A stretch of 64,000 nucleotides of DNA from Osedax frankpressi (GCA_964035775.1 OZ038313.1:6652749-6716748); one strand, 5' to 3'. Positions 24,681-38,375 are shown, numbered from the stretch's first letter. Program-made: numbers and translations. The notes: generated by a model from the letters alone, not told the origin.

Positions 24681-26729
24681 ATTAAGACAATGTGTGTGTG
24701 TATGTTTGTGCGTGTGTGTGTTCGTGTGTGTGTATATGTGCGTGCGTGCGTGCGTGCGTGCGTGCGTATGTATTTGTGCATAAATGTGTTTATGTAAATG
24801 TGTATACATGAGCGTGAGTATGCGTGGGATTTGAGTGTTTATAATATTATATTCCATTAGATTGGGTAGTTAAAACATTTTCCAGGACATATAACATATT
24901 AGATAATATAAATATTTTTATTATTTGAAAGGCAAACTACTTTAATTTTTAAGTTATTATAAAGCAACGTATATTATATTTTTCAGAAAACCTAATTTGA
25001 ATTTGCCTATGTATACTGATATGTTGGGTATGATACATATATATCATCAACTGTATTCTTATAAGTACTCTCCCAGCTAATATTATGATATATAATGATA
25101 TATATATATATATATATAATTATATATTATATAAACCTATGAAATATTGTCTAAAATAACACCAACATTGAATTAATATTAATATGTATTTAGAGGATAC
25201 AATAATAATTTGTAATACTATATAATGATATTATTAAATAATGACATACTATTATTATGTTATACATAAGAATATTATTTAAAATTACTCACGATAAATT
25301 CCTAGCAAACATTCAGGTAATTTCATTTTTTGAATTACATAATTTCTTTTATCTTATTTTTGTGTGTGAATACATCAACTGATTTTACAATAATATTATA
25401 GTTTGCTGGGGTACTATTGGATATTACACAATAATCGTCTATAAAATGTGAATCTACGATTGGAAAATACATAATGTTCTTAACATTTGATTTTTCACTA
25501 TTTTAATAACCAATCAAATTCCGTAAAATTGATGTTAACAACAAACATCACTACCATAGAAGCTAATTTTGAATTAAATATTAATAAATTACTTTATTAT
25601 ATTTAGTTAATTATTAAGTTAATATGTTATTATTATAAGACTAAATATACATAAAGGTTTAACTACAATTGTATATAATAATTCGATTATATTATTATTA
25701 TCTTAATTTTATTAATATGGTTTACATTTAAGAATATTATTAATGATATTTGATATAATATTTGTTAAATATTATTACATATAAATTTAATAATTAAATT
25801 AATCATTATAATAATTCTATTATAATAATCATAAATTAATAGAAAAATGAAAACATTACAAAATATATATATCTATAATATAATTGATTTTACATTTTAG
25901 GAATTATTATTACAATTGTTAACATTTTGTAATAAACACTATATAATATATATTATCAAATTAATACTTTATATATCGTGGGATACCTAAGTATAGCATA
26001 CCACATTTATCAAAGTTACATTAATACTTATACCGCTAATATAAAATATTACTCTATATTACTTTAAGTAATTAAATATTATTTGTTATATTAATTTAGG
26101 TAAATATGTATTGGTATATATTTAAGATAATGTAAAATTATTATTGAAATTATATAATTATGTATACACTAAAATGATAACCACCAAATAAAGTATATTA
26201 TACATTATAATTTATTTAACAAAAAATAAAACATACAAATAATTATAATATGATAATTATTATAATTTGTCTATAATATTAAAAGGTATATTTAGGGTAT
26301 TTTAATTTGATTATAAAAAAATACTACACATAATTTATAATACGTATATGTTTAGATATGTAGTATATTGCATGGAAATTGTCGTTTTTACTATAGTTTT
26401 GTATTTTGTATTTTTAATATATAATGAATATATATAAATTAATATTTTCATTATCTCTGTATATGTGATATTGGTATTTATAAGTGGCAGAAGATTCAAA
26501 ATATTTAATAAATTTTACATTTGTTGTACTAAAATAAATACAATTATAATAGAATATAAATAAAATAGTTAATATTGTTACCGAATTAAATTTTGAATGT
26601 CTTCATATAATACTTGCAACTAGTATTTAAACAAATTAATTTATATTATATATTTTAAATGATATTAAAACATTTCGAATTATAAAATCTATATATGTAT
26701 GTAAATATATAATTTTTGGTTGAAGTGTA

Positions 26730-29195
26730 ATGCCTACATCGAGCGGAGCTCAACTACGAATTATTCAGAATGCGGCAGCAGCGAAGATAAAGAAAAAGTC
26801 GCTCCTATCCCGTATCCTTTCCGAAGAAGTCCGACCGCGCCGTTCATTCACCAGGGGCATCACCGGCCGCATGAAATCCGATAAACCCAAAAAACGCGGA
26901 AAAACCGCAGTCGCGCCGTCCGCGAAAAACAACGCGTTAAAGTTCAAAGTTCACCGCAAGACTCCGCAATCTGACCCCCGTCGCCGCTCGATCAGCGTCC
27001 CCTCCGTCGACTACCTTAGCGCCACGGAAACGGTAACCAGCGTAGTCAAGCCGCGGGGATACGAAACAGTGTGCACGCAAATGCAGGTGTTGAATCCTTC
27101 GACGGCGGCGGAGTCGGATGAAGCGCTCGTTAGTTGCGTATCCGATCGCCAGGCGATGTTTGTAGCCACGGCCGAACGGGAGGTGGCGCGATTTCCCGGC
27201 GCCGAGAACTCCTCCTACCTGTCCGAGGATACCGCATCGTCGACACTCGTATCCGAGAGCTCGAAACATCGGCTACTTAGTCGCGATGACTCGACCACTG
27301 TTACGGAAAGTACGACGACGTTCGGAAGAGGAGACGGCATAGGAGGAAGAGGAGACGGCGTAGGAGGAAGATACGGAGGAAATGGCGCTAAAACGCGAAT
27401 AGCAGGAAGGGGCAATTCGGAGAGCGGGAAACCGCCGCCAACCGCTACCATGCAACTGTTAATGACGACGTCGTTTGTGGCACGAGATACTCGACGTACG
27501 CTGGAGTCTCGACTACAGCGACCCCGTCGACCAATCGCCAGGCAACTAGAGTACGAAGAGGCGGCAGTCGGCGTCGTCGCCAACCAATCCGCGCCGCCGA
27601 CAGCCTACCTGTCCGCCGTCGCCGTGACGACGTCGAAGGCGAAACTTATGTCGCGATTCAGCTCGCGAGGCGATTGCGAAGTCGACCTCGAAGGGGTCGC
27701 CAACCCGCGGAAGGCGGCGAGAGGGGGCTCGGAAGACTCGCGGCAACGCTTCATGCGCGAAATGTACCTCGACGACGTGATTCGCTTGCAGGCGTCGGAA
27801 GGCCACGCGCCATTCGTAGAGTTCTCCGGTGCAACGGCAACCGATACCGCGAACGGCTACAGCGCGACTTTTACTGCTTCCTCTACGAACATAGATACCG
27901 AATCGCTTGTTCACGGAGCCGCTAAATCCGCTGGAACCGGAAGTCGGGGCGGAAAGTGCGTATCGCCAGTGAATTCGGCTGTTATGAATAGGCGAAGCCA
28001 TCGCCGCCTTCTGGCGGGAGGCGATGCGACTTCCTCGTTACGGCAGAGCAATCTGCAACGCGAAGTCGAGAAGACGAGTAGTTTGAATGAAGACAAAGAG
28101 AATAGTTTGAAATACAAAGTATTTAGGGAAATGAAAAAGTATAATTTGAATGGAAATAGACAAGGAAGTTTAAAAAAGAACAAACATGCGAATCTAAGAT
28201 ACTACAGTGATAAAATAGATAAATATAGTTCAGGGGGTGGAAAGAAAAAAAGCGATGAAATCAAATCATTTAAAAATCAAAAAATTAAGATGAACCTAAA
28301 CAATAGCCAGAAAGTAAAATTATACAATAAAAATAAATGTAAAGATGAGAAAAAAGATTTAATGTATTGTCTCGAGGATAGGCAATCTGTAACAGAAGAG
28401 AATATATTAAAAAATAATGAAAATATGAAAGAAGACTCTTTGAAGGCGGGTGTAGTAAAACTCTTGAAGACTTTACAGAAAGCGGAATTTACTCTACCCA
28501 AGGTCATTGGTTACCATTGGTTATAAATTGAATTGTTCTTGTTTATTTACAGGCGTATTCGTTATGTTGATTTCATTATTTATGTTGATTTCATTATTTA
28601 TGTTGATTTCATTATTTATGTTGATTTCATTATTTATGTTTATTACATTATTTATGTTAATTTCATTATTTATGTTGATTTCATTATTTATGTTGATTTC
28701 ATTATTTATGTTGATTTCATTATTTATGTTTATTACATTATTTATGTTAATTTCATTATTTATGTTGATTTCATTATTTATGTTGATTTCATTGTTTATG
28801 TTGATTTCATTATTTATGTTGATTTCATTATTTATGTTGATTATTTGAATATATCGAAGTTCAGCAATATAAATATATATATAAAAGTTCAATATAAATA
28901 AATTATTCATATATAATATATATTAATTCGGATTTAGAGTTTTATTTCCTATTCTAGTCTTGTTTTAATATTATATATTTATCTAATGGCCTATGTCTTA
29001 TTTGAATTGCATTTCATTTTTCTGGTGCACTCCGAATAACAACTCGTACGTCTATTAACCTCGAGTCCGTTACAGTTCGTCGATGACCCTCCGTGCTCTA
29101 CTGACTTCAACAGCGATAGCAACGTAGACCACGACCCCAAACCACTAATAATGAGACGGTCTAGATCCGCGTGCACTTCCTCTTGTCACAATAAG
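26730..29195 (+). CDS. unrecognised basic, disordered protein gene, copy 2 (exons A and B)
   Basis: Exon A 26730-28502 (unspliced stop at 28526, 598 residues) and exon B 29076-29195, both phase 0 at the junction. The protein differs from copy 1 at about 24 residues and by in-frame losses in the GRGDGV repeat and of a short segment near VVANQSAPPT. I counted roughly 38 substitutions by eye, about two thirds of them amino-acid changing, against about four in the 1.9 kb upstream. The Lys/Asn-rich C-terminal part is better conserved than the Gly/Arg repeat. Start chosen at the ATG shared by both copies. No known domain is recognised. If the duplication is an assembly artefact, this and the first copy are two alleles of one gene. 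Confidence 0.75.
28560..28848. repeat. 18-bp repeat in the intron after exon A, copy 2
   Basis: TCATTATTTATGTTGATT tandem units, about 16, with a different order of variant units from copy 1. It lies inside the proposed intron 28503-29075. The all-hydrophobic frames across it are by-products. Confidence 0.9.
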
Positions 29196-30772
29196 GTTTT
29201 ATTGGCTAATAATCGTTGTAACTTCCTGCAAGTTGCTTTATATTTGATTTTTATGAAATATGTCGCTCTTTAATAGAAATCTTGCGACATCAATTTCTTG
29301 GTTAAATGATTATTCAGTATTATAGAATATTTCATTAGTATAAATTATATAAAATATTGCATTTAATTGGTTTTATCAAAATTTAAATTAATACATTTGT
29401 ACTAATTATAACATACCTAATATACCAATTACACTATATTATTAACTAGACTATATATTTAACAACTAATTACCAGAGATTATCGAGATACCTGGTCACC
29501 TATCTCTTCTTTATCATATTACATACTGGTAATTAACCCTCGAAAGATAAAACAAGTATTTTTTAAATCATTATTAATTTATATAGAATTTTAGCGTTTT
29601 AATGAATAATTATTATTAAATTTAAAAAAATATTGATTTTTAATAATATATTTATTATATATTTATATAAAAATGTATTTCAATATTTCTGTGTAGCCAG
29701 CTATTTTCTCCTTGGTAATTTAGGTTCAATTTATATGTATATTAATTATAATAGATCTTTGATAATTATTATTATGATTATTGTGGTATAATTATGTAAA
29801 AAATTATTAAAAAATATATTTCATAAAACATACACTTGTCAGTTTTCACATTTAGTACAAACTAGTTGTAATTTGTAATTTAAAAAAATTACTAACTAAA
29901 TCTATATGTTTAGTATATCAAGTCTAGTTTTATATATATAGTGTATATATAATATACTATAATATTATATATATATAATAGTATTATATACTCTATTTAT
30001 ATTATATATAATAGTTATATTATATTATCAAGGCAAGTTTGATCTAATCCACCTATTATTAATACTAATTAGGCATTATTAAGTTTGTAATATATACTTT
30101 ATATAATCATGTAATAATTTATATAATTAGCAGTAGTTTTAAAATAGTTTACCAATATGACGTAATAGTTACTTATGTAATCTGTGATGTGAGGTAATTG
30201 CATATGCGACCTTCACACTTTGTGTATTATGCAATAACGCATAAATTTATTTCTGGCAATCCGTAATGTGCATATACATGTATAACATATACCTTATACA
30301 TTAGCTCACATGAGTGTATACCCTTAAACGCACGCGTACTAACACAACACAAATACACACACATGTATACACACGCAAGCACACATACACACACATGATA
30401 TATTTATATTTATATTTATATTTATATTTATATTTATATTTATATTTATATTTATATTTATATTTATATTTATATTTATATTTATATTTATATTTATATT
30501 TATATTTATATTTATATTTATATTTATATTTATATTTATATTTATATTTATATTTATATTTATATTTATATTTATATTTATATTTATATTTATATTTATA
30601 TTTATATTTATATTTATATTTATATTTATATTTATATTTATATTTATATTTATATTTATATTTATATTTATATTTATATTTATATTTATATTTATATTTA
30701 TATTTATATTTATATTTACATTTACATTTACATTTACATTTACATTTACATTTACATTTACATTTATATTTA

Positions 30773-30819
<47 letters not shown>

Positions 30820-31260
30820 TGTCCAAATTGCGCAATGTAAATAATGAACTTACATGAATGTTCGTCTTGTATTTAATTATTTTAGTCGATGTCTATGGAT
30901 TTTTTGTTTTGAATCAATAATATTGATTGTAACAAAATAGCGAGAAAAATATTTTTGAACTATTTTTTTCATTTATATTTTATATATGATAATATATATA
31001 TACATTTTAACATATAAAAATACAAACAATTCGGAATATGAAATGTAATGTATTTATATAAGTAATAATAGTAATATATGAGTAATAATAGTAATTTATA
31101 AGTAGTTGTAATACTATTATCTCGTATTTATTCGTGTGATATCATTAAGATTATTCATATTTTTGACCGAAAAATATTTGGGTTACGATTACCTTAATGT
31201 ATTAGATTTATATTAATTCATAATCACAGCGATTCTCTCTCCGATTCATGAATAACGGAG
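29196..31260. other. AT-rich non-coding DNA after exon B, copy 2
   Basis: Counterpart of 18765-20450 with noticeably more small indels and substitutions relative to copy 1 than the segment upstream of exon A. No exon was supported. Confidence 0.4.
30398..30815. repeat. (TTTATA)n, (TTTACA)n, (TA)n tract, copy 2
   Basis: About 52 TTTATA hexamers, then TTTACA units and a TA run. Strongly expanded relative to copy 1. Confidence 0.95.
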
Positions 31261-31417
31261 AGAGATATATCGGGCGAAATATATCCATTAAATACTCTAC
31301 TTTGATGTTGGGTGACAAGATAGATCATTTTGCGATTATCGTCGATTTATCTAACCTACGATAATGCGTGAAGGCGTCACCCGATACTCGTTGAATGACC
31401 TGTACACGTGACACCAG

Positions 31418-34400
31418 GTACACGATATCGGGCCGCAGAACACCTCCGATACCACGAAAGTGTCGTAAACAATCTCTCTCCAATTCGTCGTATCGTGATC
31501 GCGTGTTACACGATTTCCTTATCTTCCATTACTACCGCCTACTCATCCTCCTCCTCCTCCTACCTCCTACTACCCCTCCTCCTACCTCCTCCTACCTCCT
31601 CCTCCTACCACCTCCTACTACCTCCTCCTCCTACCGCCTCCTCCTATCCCTCCTCCTACCTACTCCTACTGCCTCCTCCTCCTACCGCCTCCTCCTACCG
31701 TCTCCTCCTACCGCCTCCTACCACCGCCTCCTCCCACCGCCTCCTACTACCGCCTCCTACTCCCTCCTCCTACTCCCTCCTCCTACTACCGCCTCCTACT
31801 ACCGCCTCCTCCTACCGCCTCCTCCTACTACCGTCTCCTCCTACCTCCTCCTACTACTGCCTCCTCCTACTGCCTCCTCCTACTACCTCCTCCTACCTCC
31901 TCCTACTACCGCCTCCTACTACTGCCTCCTACTACCGCCTCCTCCTACTACCGTCTCCTCCTACCTCCTCCTACTACTGCCTCCTCCTACCGCCTCCTCC
32001 TACTGCCTCCTCCTACCTCCTCCTACTACCGCCTCCTACTACCGCCTCCTACTACCGCCTCCTACTACCGCCTCCTCCTACTACCGTCTCCTCCTACCTC
32101 CTCCTACTACTGCCTCCTCCTACCTCCTCCTACTACCGCCTCCTACTACCGCCTCCTACTACCGCCTCCTCCTACTACCGTCTCCTCCTACCTCCTCCTA
32201 CTACTGCCTCCTCCTACTGCCTCCTCCTACTACCTCCTCCTACCTCCTCCTACTACCGCCTCCTACTACTGCCTCCTACTACCGCCTCCTCCTACTACCG
32301 TCTCCTCCTACCTCCTCCTACTACTGCCTCCTCCTACCGCCTCCTACTACCGCCTCCTACTACTACCTCCTCCTACCTCCTCCTACTACCGCCTCCTCCT
32401 ACCGCCTCCTCCTACTGCCTCCTCCTACCTCCTCCTACTACCGCCTCCTACTACCGCCTCCTACTACCGCCTCCTACTACCGCCTCCTCCTACTACCGTC
32501 TCCTCCTACCTCCTCCTACTACTGCCTCCTCCTACTGCCTCCTCCTACTACCTCCTCCTACCTCCTCCTACTACCGCCTCCTACTACTGCCTCCTACTAC
32601 CGCCTCCTCCTACTACCGTCTCCTCCTACCTCCTCCTACTACTGCCTCCTCCTACTGCCTCCTCCTACTACCTCCTCCTACCACCTCCTACTACCGCCTC
32701 CTACTACTGCCTCCTACTACCGCCTCCTACTACCACCTCCTCCTACCGCCTCCTACTACCTCCTCCTACCTCTTCCTACTACCGCCTCCTACTACTGCCT
32801 CCTACTACCGCCTCCTCCTACTACCGTCTCCTCCTACCTCCTCCTACTACCGCCTCCTACTACTGCCTCCTACTACCGCCTCCTCCTACTACCGTCTCCT
32901 CCTACCTCCTCCTACTACTGCCTCCTCCTACTGCCTCCTCCTACCTCCTCCTACTACCGCCTCCTACTACTGCCTCCTACTACCGCCTCCTCCTACTACC
33001 GTCTCCTCCTACCTCCTCCTACTACTGCCTCCTACTCCCGCCTCCTACTCCCTCCTCCTACTACCTCCTCCTACTACCGTCTCCTCCTACCTCCTCCTCC
33101 TACTGCCTCCTCCTACTGCCTCCTCCTACCTCCTCCTACTACCGCCTCCTACTACCGCCTCCTCCTACTGCCTCCTCCTACTGCCTCCTCCTACTGCCTC
33201 CTCCTACTACCGTCTCCTCCTACTGCCTCCTCCTACTACCGTCTCCTCCTACCGCCTCCTCCCACCGCCTCCTACTACTGCCTCCTACCGCCTCCTACTA
33301 CCGCCTCCTCCTACTGCCTCCTCCTCCTACCGCCTCCTACTACCTCCTCCTACTACCGCCTCCTACTGCCTCCTCCTACTACCGCCTCCTCCTACCGCCT
33401 CCTCCTACCTCCTCCTACTACCGCCTCCTCCTCCTCCTACCGCCTCCTCCTACCGCCTCCTACTACCGCCTCCTCCTACTGCCTCCTCCTCCTACCGCCT
33501 CCTACTACCTCCTCCTACTACCGTCTCCTCCTACTGCCTCCTCCTACTACCGCCTCCTCCTACCGCCTCCTACTACCGCCTCCTCCTACCGCCTCCTCCT
33601 ACCTCCTCCTACTACCTCCTCCTACTACCGTCTCCTCCTACCCCCTCCTACTACCGCCTCCTCCTACCGCCTCCTCCTACCTCCTCCTACTACCGCCTCC
33701 TACTACCGCCTCCTCCTACTGCCTCCTCCTACTGCCTCCTCCTACTGCCTCCTCCTACTACCGTCTCCTACTACTGCCTCCTCCTACTACCGCCTCCTAC
33801 TACCCCCTCCTACTACCGCCTCCTACTACCTCCTCCTACTACCGTCTCCTCCTACCTCCTCCTACTACCGCCTCCTACTACTGCCTCCTCCTACTACCGT
33901 CTCCTCCTACCGCCTCCTACTACCGTCTCCTCCTACCCCCTCCTACTACCGCCTCCTCCTACCGCCTCCTCCTACCTCCTCCTACTACCGCCTCCTACTA
34001 CCGCCTCCTCCTACTGCCTCCTCCTACTGCCTCCTCCTACTGCCTCCTCCTACTACCGTCTCCTACTACTGCCTCCTCCTACTACCGTCTCCTCCTACCG
34101 CCTCCTACTGCCCCCTCCTACTACCGCCTCCTACTACCGCCTCCTACTACCGCCTCCTCCTACCTCCTCCTACTACCGCCTCCTACTACCGCCTCCAACT
34201 ACCCCCTCCTACTACCGCCTCCTACTACCGCCTCCTACTACCGCCTCCTCCTACCTCCTCCTACTACCGCCTCCTACTACCGCCTCCTCCTACTCCCGCC
34301 TCCTACTCCCGCCTCCTCCTACCGCCTCCTACTACCCCCTCCTACTACCCCCTCCTCCTACCCCCTCCTACCCCCTCCTCCTACTGCCTCCTCCTACTGC

Positions 34401-36507
34401 CTCCTCCTACTGCCTCCTCCTACTACCGTCTCCTACTACTGCCTCCTCCTACTACCGTCTCCTCCTACCCCCTCCTACTACCGCCTCCTACTCCCGCCTC
34501 CTACTCCCGCCTCCTACTACCGCCTCCTACTACCGCCTCCTACTCCCGCCTCCTCCTACCGCCTCCTACTACCGCCTACTACTACCGCCTCCTCCTACTA
34601 CCGCCTCCTACTACCGCCTCCTACTCCCGCCTCCTCCTACCGCCTCCTACTCCCGCCTCCTACTCCCGCCTCCTACTACCGCCTCCTACTACCGCCTCCT
34701 ACTACCGCCTCCTACTCCCGCCTCCTCCTACCGCCTCCTACTACCCCCTCCTACTACCTCCTCCTACTCCCGCCTCCTCCTACCGCCTCCTACTACCGCC
34801 TACTACTACCGCCTCCTCCTACTACCGCCTCCTACTACCGCCTCCTACTCCCGCCTCCTACTACCGCCTCCTACTACCGCCTCCTACTACCGCCTCCTCC
34901 TACCGCCTCCTACTACCGCCTACTACTACCGCCTCCTCCTACTACCGCCTCCTACTACCGCCTCCTACTCCCGCCTCCTACTACCGCCTCCTACTACCGC
35001 CTCCTACTACCGCCTCCTCCTACCTCCTCCTACTCCCGCCTCCTACTCCCGCCTCCTACTACCGCCTCCTCCTACCTCCTCCTACTACCGCCTCCTACTA
35101 CCGCCTCCTACTACCGCCTCCTACTACCGCCTCCTCCTACCGCCTCCTACTACCGCCTACTACTACCGCCTCCTCCTACTACCGCCTCCTACTACCGCCT
35201 CCTACTCCCGCCTCCTCCTACCTCCTCCTACTACCGCCTCCTACTACCGCCTCCTCCTACCTCCTCCTACTCCCGCCTCCTACTACCGCCTCCTCCTACC
35301 TCCTCCTCCTACCTCCTACTACTACCGCCTCCTACTACCTCCTCCTACTACCACCTCCTACTGCCTCCTCCTACTACCGCCTCCTACTACCGCCTCCTCC
35401 TACCTCCTCCTACTACCGCCTCCTACTACCGCCTCCTCCCACCGCCTCCTCCTACTCCCGCCTCCTACTCCCGCCTCCTCCTACCTCCTCCTACTACCGC
35501 CTCCTACTACCGCCTCCTCCTACCTCCTCCTACTACCGCCTCCTACTACCGCCTCCTACTACCGCCTCCTACTACCGCCTCCTACTACCGCCTCCTACTA
35601 CCGCCTCCTACTCCCGCCTCCTACTACCGCCTCCTACTACCGCCTCCTACTACCTCCTCCTACTACCCCCTCCTACTACCTCCTCCTCCTACCGCCTCCT
35701 ACTACCGCCTCCTACTACCGCCTCCTCCCACCGCCTCCTCCTACTCCCGCCTCCTACTACCCCCTCCTACTACCTCCTCCTCCTACCCCCTCCTCCTACC
35801 GCCTCCTACTCCCGCCTCCTACTCCCTCCTCCTACCGCCTCCTACTACCCCCTCCTACTACTGCCTCCTACTACCCCCTCCTACTACCTCCTCCTCCTAC
35901 CCCCTCCTCCTACCGCCTCCTACTCCCGCCTCCTACTCCCTCCTACTACCGCCTCCTACTACCGCCTCCTACTACCGCCTCCTCCTACCTCCTCCTACTA
36001 CCGCCTCCTCCTACCGCCTCCTACTCCCTCCTCCTACTACCGCCTCCTACTACCCCCTCCTACTCCCTCCTCCTACTACCGCCTCCTCCTACTACCGCCT
36101 CCTACTACCGCCTCCTACTACCGCCTCCTCCTACCTCCTCCTACTACCGCCTCCTCCTACCGCCTCCTACTCCCTCCTCCTACTACCGCCTCCTACTACC
36201 CCCTCCTACTCCCTCCTCCTACTACCGCCTCCTCCTACTACCGCCTCCTACTACCGCCTCCTCCTACTCCCGCCTCCTCAAAGGTAGCTCCGTATTTCTA
36301 TCGACACGCGTGCACTCCGATTGCGCTCGTCACGGAAGTAATGCCGTTATTCAAATAGAAGTTTCTCGTGTATACAACACCGGGGACCTCTACACGGACG
36401 ACATATATTTTAGCTCGAACCTCTCTATTGTTATCACTTTAACCGACACCGACATTAATGCCGTCACCGATTACGTTACATCGAGTGCGCAACTCGTTAT
36501 TACGTAA
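31418..36507 (+). CDS. candidate giant exon with a 13-bp coding minisatellite, copy 2 (frame maintained throughout)
   Basis: One frame stays open from the acceptor (CACCAG, exon start 31418) through about 4.7 kb of 13-bp repeats to a unique C-terminal segment and a TAA at 36505-36507, close to 1700 codons. The entry peptide TRYRAAEHLRYHESVVNNLS and the exit peptides GSSVFLSTRVHSDCARHGSN and LTDTDINAVTDYVTSS are in the same frame. The array cycles through RLLLPPPTTASYY, i.e. 39 bases (3 x 13). Five of five substitutions against copy 1 in the unique flanks are synonymous in these frames. There is no ATG in this frame upstream of the array, so the exon must be internal. It might continue the gene at 26730, but exon B ends in phase 0 and this exon needs phase 1, so a missing exon is required. 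Function unknown; it could also be a non-coding minisatellite. Confidence 0.45.
31540..36280. repeat. 13-bp pyrimidine-rich minisatellite, copy 2 (about 4.7 kb)
   Basis: Same unit family as copy 1 (CCTCCTACTACCG), with an additional T-bearing variant (CTACTACTGCCTC, CTACTACCGTCTC) that dominates the first half and is rare in copy 1. This indicates that the two arrays expanded from different sub-blocks. Confidence 0.97.
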
Positions 36508-36712
36508 TCACCATCAACGTTGAAGATACATTCTAAGCAGGTGGCATAATTCCACGTCGATGACGCAATTTCCACTCGATGACGTCAGCGGTAGCCTATT
36601 GTTTCTGTTCACCTTCAGCCAAGTCTGTCGACGTACGTAACCTCTTAACTTCAGCGTTACGTAATCATATAACTTCAACATTACGTAATACATTAACTAT
36701 AACGTTACGTAA
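36500..36712. promoter_or_regulatory. cluster of bZIP-type sites, copy 2
   Basis: TTACGTAA at 36500-36507, 36657-36664, 36681-36688 and 36705-36712, and TGACGTCA at 36580-36587, at the same relative positions as in copy 1. Role inferred only. Confidence 0.4.
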
Positions 36713-37055
36713 TCGTACATTTTAAATTAAACATCGATTACCTTTATAACTGATATAAATCATTTGATCATACGCTAACAACCATGTGAATCATGTTAAC
36801 CCCCCTGGAGCTTCCCTAGGGACCCACCTAGGCCATTACCACTCACGACCCTACGGCTATATACCATACACTTGCATTCCACCCATATCATCCCTGCAAG
36901 CCCCTTCCCCCTGTATACGCGAGCATACGTCGGACCCATATCACTGCTGCCTCCCCCTACTGGCACATTCAGCAAACTCCACTCATCCCTAATATCTTCT
37001 ATCAGCATGATATCCGGGTTATATATTAATTAACCATTGACCATAACTATTATAG

Positions 37056-37059
<4 letters not shown>

Positions 37060-37102
<43 letters not shown>

Positions 37103-37440
37103 GCCTTGCTTATTTACTTAATTAATTTTCGATTACGTTATAACGTTATGAGTATACTAAGTTAATTAGTGTACATTGTACACTGTACAATGTACAGTGT
37201 ACACTACACATGTTTTGTACTTTGAACAATTATTTACAATTGGTAATTGGTAATTAGATATATAATATTGCAATAAGTATTGTACGACTAATGAGCTGTT
37301 ATATCATTATTATTATAATGTGTGATATCATATGAGAACATCTTATCTATGGAGAAGAGATCATAACTATATTTACTATGTAAATATATATATATATATA
37401 TAAATATATATATAAATATATATATATAAATATATATATA

Positions 37441-37512
<72 letters not shown>
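37060..37512. repeat. (TA)n-rich microsatellites at the end of copy 2
   Basis: A TA run at about 37058-37100 and a longer TA/TAAATA tract at 37384-37508. The second tract lies just beyond the duplicated segment, so a TA-rich sequence marks the right end of the homology. Confidence 0.9.
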
Positions 37513-37928
37513 TTGTATCTAGATACTTTTCATTACAGATATACGTTTTTAAGTATTGATAAATCACTGTTATACCGAATACGGCATTATAAATATAATA
37601 ATATATATGATATATTTGTAATGCATAAAAATCAATACACGTATATTATATAATAGCAGACTTTGCATAATAAATATGTTATAATTTAATTTACCTGCGA
37701 TAGTTTTAAATATAGTGTGTGGATATTTGATATCTTGATTTATTTATATTATATATATATAATACATATTACAAGGTAACATATAATGTATACAGGTTTG
37801 TAATACATGTATATACAATAATCTGTATAATAAATAATATAGTAGAATAAATGGAACAATTCATTAAAATTAAAATAATTAATTTGCGACCGCGAATATT
37901 CTCTATGGTCGTCTGCACATATTTTATA

Positions 37929-37996
37929 CCATATATGGTCGTCTACACATATTTTATACCATATATGGTAATGGTAATGGATTATACCATATATGG
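37929..37996. promoter_or_regulatory. three CArG-box palindromes CCATATATGG
   Basis: CCATATATGG occurs at 37929-37938, 37959-37968 and 37987-37996. It fits the CC(A/T)6GG consensus bound by SRF/MADS-box factors. The first two are in a 30-bp tandem duplication. They lie about 1.8 kb upstream of the first ODF2 coding exon; regulatory function is speculative. Confidence 0.35.
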
Positions 37997-38104
37997 TAAT
38001 GGATGTTCGTTGTCCTTCATTTAGATATTCTGAATATATTTTAATCTAGCAAATAAAAACTAGTAGGTTCTTGAATTTAATGCATTGTTTGTAAAATTGA
38101 ACGA

Positions 38105-38375
38105 CACTATGGGGGCTATACTCTAGGACCCATACTATAGGGGCTAATATATAGGACATGCACAATAGTAGCTATAATTCAGGACCCATACTATATGGGC
38201 TAATATATAGGACCTACACTATAGTAGCTTACCCTAGGACCCATACTACAGGAGCTATACTTTAGGACTCACACTATAGTAGCTTACCCTAGGACCCACA
38301 CTATAAAATCTATACTTTATGACCCATACTGTACGGGCAACCTTATAAGACCCACAATATAGCACCTAGCCTATA
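38105..38375. repeat. degenerate minisatellite, unit about 36 bp
   Basis: About seven diverged copies carrying GGACCCATACTATAG and a GGGCTA/GTAGCT core. Strongly degenerate, thus old compared with the other arrays of the window. Confidence 0.8.

Larger units (their letters stand above)
24337..37361. repeat. large duplicated segment, copy 2 (13.0 kb)
   Basis: Co-linear with 13862-24136. The extra length comes mainly from the 13-bp array (about 4.7 versus 2.3 kb) and the TTTATA tract (about 300 extra bases). After about 37361 the sequence continues into unique DNA, while copy 1 stops at the gap. Confidence 0.95.
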
